Source of the DNA: Thioalkalivibrio sp.
Lineage (GTDB): Bacteria > Pseudomonadota > Gammaproteobacteria > SpSt-1174
Direction of reading: 5' to 3'
Assembly (NCBI GenBank): GCA_011046015.1
Contig: DSBO01000093.1
Coordinates: 1-16,817, forward strand
DNA length: 16,817 nt
Shown here piece by piece: positions 1-7,212 of the stretch (within the stretch, counting starts at the first letter, position 1; each line of letters begins with the position of its first letter). Both the position numbers and the translations under genes were made by a program. The notes beneath the pieces are model-generated. The model saw only the letters and a list, made by a program, of their open reading frames with translations. It did no database searches and had not been told where the DNA came from.

Positions 1-91
1 ACTTGAGACTTGCGACTTCCACAGTGCCCTCTGTGGCTAAAACGCCTTTAAATCACACGGCACCCACGCCTGACGCCTATCCCCTCACGCC
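1..91. repeat. Intergenic tail of proS with degenerate heptamer repeats and a small inverted repeat
   Basis: Read on the minus strand after the proS stop, the sequence is a run of degenerate 7-mers based on GGCGTGA (about positions 66-102 on the plus strand, seen there as CACGCCT units). The first units overlap the last proS codons and its stop. Further on, 19-24 (CCACAG) and 31-36 (CTGTGG) form a 6-base inverted repeat around a 6-base loop. No T-run follows on the minus strand, so it is not a convincing intrinsic terminator. From memory, short tandem tracts of this kind are scattered between genes in many proteobacterial genomes; their function is unknown to me. Confidence 0.55.
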
Positions 92-1804
92 TCACGCCTC
101 CCCCAGTTTTTCCCGCAGGAAGGCCTCGATCCCGTCCATCGGTACCTGGCTGGACTCGGCGTCGCGGCGGCCCTTGTATTCGAGTTCGCCGCTGTCCAGA
201 CCACGCTCGCTGAGTACGATGCGGTGCGGGATGCCGACGAGTTCGAGGTCGGCGAACATGACGCCGGGGCGGGCGCCGCGGTCGTCGAACAGCACGTCGA
301 AGCCGGCGTCGAGCAGGCGCTGGTAGAGGGCCTCGGCGGCTTCGGCCAGGCGCTGGGACTTCTGCATGCCGATGGGCGCCAGCGCCACCTGGAACGGGGC
401 GATGGCCTGGGGCCAGATGATGCCGCGTTCGTCGTGATTCTGCTCGATGGCGGCGGCCACCACGCGGGAGACGCCGATGCCGTAACAGCCCATGGTCGGG
501 GTGATGCTGCGTCCGCCCTCGTCGAGCACGGTCATCTGCAGGGCGGCGCTGTAGTTCTGTCCGAGCTGGAAGATGTGACCGACCTCGATGCCGCGCACGA
601 TGGAGAGCGTGCCCTGGCCATCGGGACTGGCGTCGCCCTCCACCACGTTGCGCAGGTCGGCCGTCTGCGGTTCCGGCAGGTCGCGGCCCCAGTTCACGCC
701 GGTCAGGTGCCGGCCATCCTCGTTGGCGCCACAGACGAAGTCGGCGAGCTGCGCGGCGGCGTGGTCGACGATGGTCGGCACCTTCAGGCCCACCGGGCCG
801 AGCGAGCCGGGCTTGCAGCCGGCCGCGGCCATCACCTCGGCCTCGCCGGCGAAGGCGAGCGGGCTGGCCACCCCCGGCAGCTTCTCGGCCTTGATCTCGT
901 TGAGCGCGTGATCGCCGCGCAGGACCAGGGCGACCACGCCGCCTTCCTCGCCCTCCACGAGCAGGGTCTTCACGCAGCGGCCGGCGTCCACGCCCAGGAA
1001 CCCGCTGACCTCCTCGATGCTGTGCTGGTCGGGGGTGTCGACGGTCTGCATCGGGGCGCCCGGGGTCGGGCGCTCGCCGGCCGGTGCCACGGCCTCGGCG
1101 AGCTCGACGTTGGCGGCGTAGCCGCTGGCATCCGAGAAGGCGATGGCGTCCTCGCCGGAGGCGGCGAGTACGTGGAACTCGTGCGACGACTGGCCGCCGA
1201 TGGAGCCGGTGTCCGCCTGCACGGGGCGGAAGTCCAGACCGATGCGCTCGAAGATGCGGCAGTAGGTCTCGTACATGGTGTCGTAGGTGGCCTGCAGCGA
1301 GTCCTGGTCGAGATGGAAGGAGTAGGCGTCCTTCATCAGGAACTCGCGGGCGCGCATTACGCCGAAGCGCGGGCGGATCTCGTCGCGGAACTTGGTCTGG
1401 ATCTGGTAGAAGTTGATCGGCAGCTGCTTGTAGCTGCGGATCTCGCGCCGGGCGAGGTCGGTGATGACCTCCTCGTGCGTGGGACCGAAGCAGAACTCGC
1501 GGTCGTGCCGGTCGGTCAGGCGCAAGAGCTCGGGGCCGTACTTCTCCCAGCGGCCCGATTCCTGCCACAGCTCGGCAGGCTGCACCGCCGGCATCAGCAC
1601 CTCCACCGCGCCGGCACGGTTCATCTCCTCGCGTACGATGGCCTCCACCTTGCGCAGCACCCGCAGGCCGAAGGGCAGCCAGGTGTAGAGGCCGGAAGCC
1701 AGCTTGCGGATCAGGCCGGCCCGCAGCATCAGCTGGTGGCTGATGATCTCGGCGTCGGCGGGGGTTTCCTTGGTGGTGGAGAGCGGGAATCGGGATGCGC
1801 GCAT
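92..1804 (-). CDS. proS: Prolyl-tRNA synthetase (bacterial type, with editing domain)
   Basis: Charges tRNA-Pro with proline in the cytoplasm (class II synthetase). The 570 residues match the usual bacterial length of about 570. The N-terminus (MRASRFPLSTTKETPADAE) aligns with known bacterial ProRS starts, which fixes the start at 1804 although no strong Shine-Dalgarno sequence is seen. Class II motif 2 lies around residues 140-164 (RFGVMRAREFLMKDAYSFH) and motif 3 around 438-464 (MGCYGIGVSRVV). Between them, about residues 220-400, is the INS domain that hydrolyses Ala-tRNA-Pro. It includes Lys279, the same number as the editing Lys of the E. coli enzyme. The anticodon-binding domain occupies roughly 470-570. 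It is the last gene of a minus-strand run with the tautomerase and DUF4124 genes, 75 bases after the tautomerase stop. The stop codon lies inside a heptamer repeat tract. Confidence 0.98.
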   Translation of the reverse strand: MRASRFPLSTTKETPADAEIISHQLMLRAGLIRKLASGLYTWLPFGLRVLRKVEAIVREEMNRAGAVEVLMPAVQPAELWQESGRWEKYGPELLRLTDRHDREFCFGPTHEEVITDLARREIRSYKQLPINFYQIQTKFRDEIRPRFGVMRAREFLMKDAYSFHLDQDSLQATYDTMYETYCRIFERIGLDFRPVQADTGSIGGQSSHEFHVLAASGEDAIAFSDASGYAANVELAEAVAPAGERPTPGAPMQTVDTPDQHSIEEVSGFLGVDAGRCVKTLLVEGEEGGVVALVLRGDHALNEIKAEKLPGVASPLAFAGEAEVMAAAGCKPGSLGPVGLKVPTIVDHAAAQLADFVCGANEDGRHLTGVNWGRDLPEPQTADLRNVVEGDASPDGQGTLSIVRGIEVGHIFQLGQNYSAALQMTVLDEGGRSITPTMGCYGIGVSRVVAAAIEQNHDERGIIWPQAIAPFQVALAPIGMQKSQRLAEAAEALYQRLLDAGFDVLFDDRGARPGVMFADLELVGIPHRIVLSERGLDSGELEYKGRRDAESSQVPMDGIEAFLREKLGEA

Positions 1805-1879
1805 GGAATCAGTTCGTCGTCAGGGTCGAAACACCGCGGGGCGCGCGTGGCGGCCCGCCCAGGGAGATCGCGTGGGGGT

Positions 1880-2224
1880 CTAGAACGTGCCGCCGTCAAA
1901 GCCCCACAGGTGACGCGGAGCATTGGCGAACTCGATGTAGATCCGGTCGCTCGCGATCGAAAGCGCAGAGCTTACCAGATCGCACAGTGCCTGTGAGAGG
2001 GCCTGCGTCCTCTCTTCGGGCAGGCCGATGCTCTTGAGCTCCAGGTAGGCGAGTGGGGCGTCGTCGCCGGCGAAGAGCATGTGCGGCTGGTGCGTGAGCC
2101 GGATCATGACATAGCGCTCGGGCTTGCCGAGTCGGCTGGCGACCTCGGCGGAGGCGGTGCGGATCAGCGCGCGGGCCTGGTCGCCGTCAATGGCGACGTT
2201 CGTGTCGATGCTGAGCAGGGGCAT
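1880..2224 (-). CDS. MIF-like tautomerase (phenylpyruvate tautomerase family)
   Basis: A 114-residue protein of the macrophage migration inhibitory factor branch of the tautomerase superfamily. These are small homotrimeric proteins whose N-terminal proline acts as the catalytic base. Seen here: Pro directly after the initiator Met (MPLLSIDTNV), Lys34 in LGKPERYVMIRL at the position of MIF Lys32, the SIG turn at 65-67, and Tyr96 in SDRIYIEF, matching the active-site Tyr95 of MIF. The MIF CxxC thiol motif is absent. The start is supported by AGGA eight bases upstream, overlapping the stop of the DUF4124 gene, so translation of the two is probably coupled. It sits between DUF4124 and proS on the same strand. 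The natural substrate cannot be told from sequence; keto-enol tautomerisation of phenylpyruvate is the family's test reaction. Confidence 0.9.
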   Translation of the reverse strand: MPLLSIDTNVAIDGDQARALIRTASAEVASRLGKPERYVMIRLTHQPHMLFAGDDAPLAYLELKSIGLPEERTQALSQALCDLVSSALSIASDRIYIEFANAPRHLWGFDGGTF

Positions 2225-2233
2225 GTCGTGGTC

Positions 2234-2671
2234 CTACTGGCAGTGTTCACGGATGATCTGGCGGGCGTCGCGCATGTGTTTCTGGCGCTCTTCCTCGGAC
2301 AGGTAGCGGAAGCTGTCGCCGTCCGGCACCCGGATGCGGGGCGTGGTCTCGTAGCGCTGCAGCACCGCGCGGGCCTCCTGGCAGCGCGCGGCATTCTGGC
2401 GCTCGGCACGGCGGCGCTCGGCCGCGCTGGGGCCAGCCGCGTCCTCCGCCGCCGTCTCACCCGCGGTGTCCGGCGCGGCCGTTTCCGCCGCGGGCGGCGG
2501 GGCAGGCGGTGCCTTGGGAGCGTTCAGCGTCTCCGACGGGCGGTCCATGGGCGGGGTCTGGGAATATTGCGTATTACCCTCATCATCAGCCCATTTGTAC
2601 ATCGCCGCCACTGTGGGTACCGTGACAAGGCACAGGCAAAGCGCCGTGAGCAGGCCGGTCATGTGTTTCAT
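2234..2671 (-). CDS. DUF4124-domain exported protein
   Basis: A 145-residue protein with a signal peptide (residues 1 to about 22, hydrophobic TGLLTALCLCLVTVPTVAA). A short DUF4124 module follows directly (MYKWADDEGNTQYSQTPP, about 24-41), typical of small periplasmic proteins of gammaproteobacteria with no known function. Then comes a low-complexity Pro/Ala/Glu-rich linker (about 45-80) and a charged helical C-terminus containing a Cys near each end (CQEARAV and the final EHCQ), which could form a disulfide. The start has GGGAAG about six bases upstream; Met4 is a possible alternative start. It appears to be the first gene of the run leading to the tautomerase and proS, divergent from the RND genes. 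Confidence 0.85.
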   Translation of the reverse strand: MKHMTGLLTALCLCLVTVPTVAAMYKWADDEGNTQYSQTPPMDRPSETLNAPKAPPAPPPAAETAAPDTAGETAAEDAAGPSAAERRRAERQNAARCQEARAVLQRYETTPRIRVPDGDSFRYLSEEERQKHMRDARQIIREHCQ

Positions 2672-2741
2672 GTCGTCTTCCCGAGTCTCGGTTGGGGGTG
2701 GTCGGCAGCGTGATCAGGTCACCGAGGCCGCGTTACTGCGT

Positions 2742-2750
2742 TGATATACT
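2742..2750 (+). promoter_or_regulatory. Candidate extended -10 promoter for the RND operon
   Basis: The sequence TGATATACT contains a near-consensus -10 hexamer TATACT (2745-2750) preceded by TGn, the extended -10 arrangement, which can work without a good -35 box. None is seen at the right distance. It lies in an AT-rich patch (about 2741-2778) that stands out from the GC-rich surroundings, about 90 bases upstream of the adaptor start. The same patch may hold the promoter of the divergent DUF4124 gene. Confidence 0.4.
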
Positions 2751-2838
2751 ACATAACACAAAGCCAAGAAGAACAACGAATGGGTCTCATGCCCCCGGCC
2801 GGACCCGCAAACTGCGAACAGCGCGTGGAGATGTCGTC

Positions 2839-3912
2839 ATGCACCGATCCTGGCTCCGATCCCGGTTTCTTCGTCTGCCTGCCGGCCTGTGCCTTGCCGC
2901 CGCGGCGCTGGCCGCCGGTGCGGCCGACGTGCCGTTCGAGACACTGACGCTGGAGCGCAGCACCGTGGCGCGCGAGCAGGTGCTCGATGGCGCGGTGGAG
3001 GCGGTGCACCAGGCGACCATGTCGGCGCAGACCTCGGGGCGTATCGTCGAGATCCTCTACGACGTGGACGATTTCGTGCCCGAGGGCGAGGTCATCATCC
3101 GTTTCCGCGACACCGAGCAGCAGGCAGGCTACCAGCAGGCGCAGGCGGCGCTGGCCGAGGCGCGTGCGCGCTTCAACCAGGCCAGCAGCGAGTACGAGCG
3201 CATCAAGGGCATTTACGAGCGCCAGCTGGTGGCCAAGGCGCAGCTGGACAATGCGACTGCGGAGCTGCGTGCGGCGCGCGCGCGGCTCGAGGCGGCCCAG
3301 GCCGGGCTGGAGAGCGCGGAGGAACAGCTCGAGTACACCCGCGTGCGCGCGCCCTATAGTGGGATCGTCACCGAGCGGCATGTCGAGCTGGGCGAGAACG
3401 CGAGCGTGGGCCAGCCTCTCATCACCGGCATCTCGCTCGATCGCCTGCGGGTGGTGACCCAGGTGCCACAGCGGCTCATCAACGCGGTACGCGAATCCGG
3501 CAAGGCGCGCATCCTGCTGAACGGGGAGCAGTCGGTGGAGGCCGGCGGCATGACCTTCTTCCCCTACGCGGATGCCGCCACCAATACCTTCAAGGTGCGC
3601 CTGGCACTCGAGGAGGGGGGGCAGGGCCTGTTTCCCGGCATGTTCGTGAAGGTGGCCTTCAACCTCGGCGAGGTGTCGCGCCTGGTGGTGCCGCGCGAGG
3701 CGGTCGTGTACCGCAGTGAGGTGACCGGCGTGTACGTGGTCTATGACGACGGGCGCATCGCCCTGCGCCATGTGCGTCTGGGGCGTCTGCTGGCCGACGG
3801 CCAGATCGAGGTGCTCGCGGGCCTGTCGGCCGGCGAGCGTATCGCGCTCGACCCGGTGCGGGCCGGGATCTATCTGAAGACGGGCCAGGTGGCGGGGGCG
3901 CGCGATGAGTGA
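2839..3912 (+). CDS. RND efflux periplasmic adaptor (membrane fusion protein)
   Basis: A periplasmic adaptor that links an RND pump to an outer-membrane channel. The reading frame is open back to 2692, but the ATG at 2839 is chosen because GGAG lies eight bases upstream and a signal peptide begins there (MHRSWLRSRF followed by an Ala/Leu-rich core, cleavage likely near residue 29). There is no lipobox Cys, so it is probably soluble or membrane-peripheral. The 357-residue protein shows the usual order: first lipoyl half at about 62-90 (TSGRIVEILYDVDDFV), a coiled-coil hairpin rich in Ala/Glu/Gln at about 93-165, second lipoyl half at about 168-195 (RAPYSGIVTERHVELGE), then beta-barrel (LFPGMFVKVAF) and membrane-proximal parts. 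Its stop overlaps the start of the pump gene by 8 bases. No outer-membrane TolC-like gene is present in the window, so the channel must be encoded elsewhere. Confidence 0.93.
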   Translation: MHRSWLRSRFLRLPAGLCLAAAALAAGAADVPFETLTLERSTVAREQVLDGAVEAVHQATMSAQTSGRIVEILYDVDDFVPEGEVIIRFRDTEQQAGYQQAQAALAEARARFNQASSEYERIKGIYERQLVAKAQLDNATAELRAARARLEAAQAGLESAEEQLEYTRVRAPYSGIVTERHVELGENASVGQPLITGISLDRLRVVTQVPQRLINAVRESGKARILLNGEQSVEAGGMTFFPYADAATNTFKVRLALEEGGQGLFPGMFVKVAFNLGEVSRLVVPREAVVYRSEVTGVYVVYDDGRIALRHVRLGRLLADGQIEVLAGLSAGERIALDPVRAGIYLKTGQVAGARDE

Positions 3913-6900
3913 GCCGCGACTCGGGATCTCCGGGCGCGTCGCCCGCAAGTTCCTGCTCTCCGAGATCACGCCGCTGCTGGCACTGGTGGGGTTCCTGCTC
4001 GGCATCTTCGCGGTGGGCGTGACCCCGCGCGAGGAAGAGCCGCAGATCGACGTGACCTTCGCCAACGTGTTCATCCCCTATCCGGGTGCCAGCGCCACCG
4101 AGGTGGAGAACCTGGTCAGTACGCCGGCCGAACAGGTGCTGTCGGAGATCGAGGGTATCGAGCATGTGTACTCGGTGTCCCGGCCGGGCATGGCCGTGCT
4201 CACCATCCAGTACGAGGTGGGGGAGAAGTCCACCGAGGCCATCGTGCGTCTGTACAACAAGGTCTTCTCCAACGAGGACTGGCTACCGGATAACCTCGGC
4301 GTGCTGGCGCCGATCATCAAGCCCAAGGGCATCGACGACGTGCCCATCGTGAGCATTACGCTCTGGTCGGAGGACGAGACGCGCGGCGCCTCCGAACTCC
4401 TGCAGGTGGCGCACGCGGTGGAGGCCGAGCTCAAACGCGTCAAGGGTACGCGCGAGATCTACACCATCGGCGGTCCGGAACGCGTGGTGCACGTGCAGCT
4501 CGATGCGCAGCGGCTGGCCGGTTACGGGGTGGCGCTGGATGACCTGCGCATGGCGCTGGCTGCCGGCAACGAGGCGCGGGACGCGGTCTCGCTGGTGGGC
4601 GACAACCGCGACGTGCAGGTGCGCGCCGGCAGTTTCCTCACCTCCGCCGAGGAGGTCGGCGACCTGGTCATCGCGGTGCACGATGGTCGCCCCGTGTACC
4701 TGCGCGACGTGGCGGAGATACATCATGGTCCCGACCAGCCGGAGTCCTATGTCTGGTTCGGTACCGGGCCGTCAGGCGCTGAGCGCGGTATCGAGGCGGC
4801 CGGCCAGTTTTCGGCGGTGACGCTGGCTGTGGCCAAGAAGCCCGGCACCAACGCGGTCCAGATCGCCAATCGCGTCATCGAGCGTTTCCATCAGCTCGAG
4901 GGGATTTATGTCCCCGAGTCGGTGCAGGCCACGATCACCCGCAACTACGGTGCGACGGCGGACGCCAAGGCCAAGAAGCTCATACAGAAGCTCTTCTTCG
5001 CCACCGTCTCGGTGGTGGTTCTGGTGTGGCTCGCGCTCGGCCGGCGCGAGGCCTTCATCGTCGGCGTGGCCGTGGTGATCACCCTGGCCATCACCCTGTT
5101 CGCTTCCTGGGCCTACGGCTTTACGCTCAACCGCGTGTCGCTGTTCGCGCTGATCTTCTCCATCGGTATCCTGGTGGACGACGCCATCGTGGTGGTGGAG
5201 AACATTCACCGGCACATGCAGATGGGCGGCAAGTCGCTGCGTGAGGCGATTCCCGTGGCCGTGGACGAGGTGGGCGGGCCGACCATATTGGCCACCTTCA
5301 CCGTGATCGCGGCCCTGCTGCCCATGGCCTTCGTCACCGGGCTGATGGGGCCGTACATGAGCCCCATCCCGATCAACGCCAGCATGGGCATGCTGATCTC
5401 GCTGGCCGTGGCCTACGTGGTCACGCCCTGGCTCACCTATCGTGTCTTCCGCAAGGCCGACGTCGCGCATACCGGCGGCACGGGTCACGGGCAGGGCTCG
5501 GATCGGCTCTTCGGCTTCTTCCAGCGATACATCGGCCCCTTTCTCAGCGCCGAGGACGCCCCCCGCCGCCGTCTCATCCTCTATACCGTGGTTGGGGTGC
5601 TGGTCGTGCTGTCACTGGCGCTGGTGGGCTTTCGCGTGGTAGTGCTGAAGATGCTGCCCTTCGACAACAAATCGGAGTTCCAGGTGGTGTTGGACATGCC
5701 CGAGGGCACGAGCCTCGAGCAGACCGCGCGCGTGCTGGAGGAGATGGGTGCGGTGCTCGCGCAGGTGCCGGAGGTCAGCGATTACCAGGTCTATGCCGGT
5801 ACCGCCTCGCCGATCAACTTCAACGGACTGGTGCGCCTGTACTACCTGCGTGCGGGGCCAAACGTCGGCGACATCCAGGTCAACCTGGCGGACCAGAAGC
5901 ATCGCAAGCGCAAGAGCCACGAGATCGCCTCGGCCCTGCGGCCTGATCTGCAGGCGGTGGCGCGCGAGCACGGTGGGCGGGTGAAGGTGGTCGAGGTGCC
6001 GCCGGGGCCGCCGGTGATGTCGCCGATCGTGGCCGAGATCTACGGCCCGGACTACGACGGGCAGATCCAGATCGCGCGGGCGATACGCGAGGTGTTCGAA
6101 TCCACTGCCGACATCGTGGACGTGGACGACAGCGTGGAGCATCCGGCACCGCAACTCGTGGTGCATGTCGACCGGCAGAAGGCGGCCCTGCTCGGCGTGT
6201 CCCAAAGCGTTATCGTGCGGGCCATCGACACCGTGCTGCGTGGAGAGGACGTGGGTTACCTGCACGGCGAGGGCATCAAGTACGCCGTGCCGATTCGTCT
6301 GGAATACCCGGTCACCGACAAGGCCGATATCGAGGCCGTGCTGGCCCTGCGCCTGCGCAGTCAGACCGGCGCGCTGGTGCCCATGTCCGCGCTCGTGGCC
6401 GTGGAGGAGACGGTGCGCGAGCATTCGATCATACACAAGGACCTGCTGCCCGTGGTCATGGTCACCGGCGACATGACGGGCAACATCGACAGCCCGCTGT
6501 ACGGCATGCTTGCCATCAAGTCGAAGCTCGACGACATGCCCTTGGCCTATGGCGAGCCCCTCGGCCAGCACTTCATCGCCCAGCCCGAGGATCCCTATCT
6601 CTACAGCCTGAAGTGGGACGGCGAGTGGCAGGTGACCTACGAGACCTTCCGCGACATGGGTATCGCCTACGCGGTGGGCATCCTGCTCATCTACCTGTTG
6701 GTAGTGGCCCAGTTCCGGTCCTACATGGTGCCGCTGGTCATCATGGCGCCGATCCCGCTCACCATCATCGGTGTGATGCCGGGGCACGCCATCCTCGGCG
6801 CGCAGTTCACCGCCACCTCGATGATCGGCATGATCGCCCTGGCGGGCATCATCGTGCGCAATTCCATCCTGCTGGTGGACTTCATCAACGAGCAGGTGCG

Positions 6901-7150
6901 GGCCGGCATGGCGCTGGAGGAGGCAGTGATCCGCTCGGGCGCAGTGCGTGCCAAGCCCATCGTCCTCACCGGCCTGGCGGCCATGGCGGGCGCCTTCTTC
7001 ATTATCGACGATCCAATCTTCAGCGGGCTGGCGATTTCGCTGATCTTCGGTATCCTCGTCTCCACCGTGCTCACGCTGGTCCTGATCCCGATGCTGTACT
7101 ACGTCTACGTGCGTAGCCGCCTGCATCTGATCACCGGCGAGCGCGCATAA
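3905..7150 (+). CDS. RND efflux transporter permease (AcrB/AcrD/AcrF family)
   Basis: An inner-membrane, proton-driven efflux pump of 1081 residues, slightly longer than AcrB. TM1 is at about 21-40. After a large periplasmic loop come TM2-TM6 (about 362-513), a cytoplasmic helix (about 535-547), TM7 (about 557-580), a second periplasmic loop, and TM8-TM12 at the C-terminus. Proton-relay residues visible are the Asp pair D425-D426 in TM4 (GILVDDAIVVVENI). In TM10 the position of AcrB Lys940 is Arg985 (GIIVRNSILLVDF), a conservative change that I recall in several related pumps. The substrate cannot be deduced; the sequence is closer to hydrophobic-compound pumps than to CzcA/CusA metal pumps, but this is a judgement by eye. 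It is translationally coupled to the adaptor gene and followed by a palindrome that may end the transcript. Confidence 0.95.
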   Translation: MSEPRLGISGRVARKFLLSEITPLLALVGFLLGIFAVGVTPREEEPQIDVTFANVFIPYPGASATEVENLVSTPAEQVLSEIEGIEHVYSVSRPGMAVLTIQYEVGEKSTEAIVRLYNKVFSNEDWLPDNLGVLAPIIKPKGIDDVPIVSITLWSEDETRGASELLQVAHAVEAELKRVKGTREIYTIGGPERVVHVQLDAQRLAGYGVALDDLRMALAAGNEARDAVSLVGDNRDVQVRAGSFLTSAEEVGDLVIAVHDGRPVYLRDVAEIHHGPDQPESYVWFGTGPSGAERGIEAAGQFSAVTLAVAKKPGTNAVQIANRVIERFHQLEGIYVPESVQATITRNYGATADAKAKKLIQKLFFATVSVVVLVWLALGRREAFIVGVAVVITLAITLFASWAYGFTLNRVSLFALIFSIGILVDDAIVVVENIHRHMQMGGKSLREAIPVAVDEVGGPTILATFTVIAALLPMAFVTGLMGPYMSPIPINASMGMLISLAVAYVVTPWLTYRVFRKADVAHTGGTGHGQGSDRLFGFFQRYIGPFLSAEDAPRRRLILYTVVGVLVVLSLALVGFRVVVLKMLPFDNKSEFQVVLDMPEGTSLEQTARVLEEMGAVLAQVPEVSDYQVYAGTASPINFNGLVRLYYLRAGPNVGDIQVNLADQKHRKRKSHEIASALRPDLQAVAREHGGRVKVVEVPPGPPVMSPIVAEIYGPDYDGQIQIARAIREVFESTADIVDVDDSVEHPAPQLVVHVDRQKAALLGVSQSVIVRAIDTVLRGEDVGYLHGEGIKYAVPIRLEYPVTDKADIEAVLALRLRSQTGALVPMSALVAVEETVREHSIIHKDLLPVVMVTGDMTGNIDSPLYGMLAIKSKLDDMPLAYGEPLGQHFIAQPEDPYLYSLKWDGEWQVTYETFRDMGIAYAVGILLIYLLVVAQFRSYMVPLVIMAPIPLTIIGVMPGHAILGAQFTATSMIGMIALAGIIVRNSILLVDFINEQVRAGMALEEAVIRSGAVRAKPIVLTGLAAMAGAFFIIDDPIFSGLAISLIFGILVSTVLTLVLIPMLYYVYVRSRLHLITGERA

Positions 7151-7159
7151 TCTCCGGGG

Positions 7160-7183
7160 CCCACCCGTCGCGCGACGGGTGGG
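7160..7183 (+). terminator. Perfect 24-base inverted repeat after the RND operon
   Basis: The left arm CCCACCCGTCGC (7160-7171) is followed immediately by its exact reverse complement (7172-7183). In RNA it would fold as a stem of about ten base pairs, nearly all G-C, with a GCGC loop. It begins ten bases after the RND stop codon. Only TT follows instead of a U-run, so it is either a weak intrinsic terminator or a 3'-end-protecting hairpin. Confidence 0.55.
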
Positions 7184-7212
7184 TTCGCCGTTCACACGCA
7201 AGGGAGTCGTTC

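Noticed and set aside
48..1568. Minus-strand 506-codon frame overlapping proS
   Set aside because: Arg/Pro/Gly-rich shadow in another frame of the same strand as proS, which has full family motifs.
224..1996. Very long plus-strand open frame (590 codons) opposite proS
   Set aside because: Low-complexity Gly/Ala/His/Leu-rich translation with no recognisable motif; it is the antisense shadow of proS in GC-rich DNA.
2749..4074. Minus-strand 441-codon frame opposite the RND adaptor
   Set aside because: Composition typical of antisense shadows, and it overlaps two well-supported plus-strand genes.
5612..7201. Minus-strand 529-codon frame opposite the RND pump
   Set aside because: His/Asp/Gln-rich shadow of a clearly genuine pump gene; no domain pattern seen.
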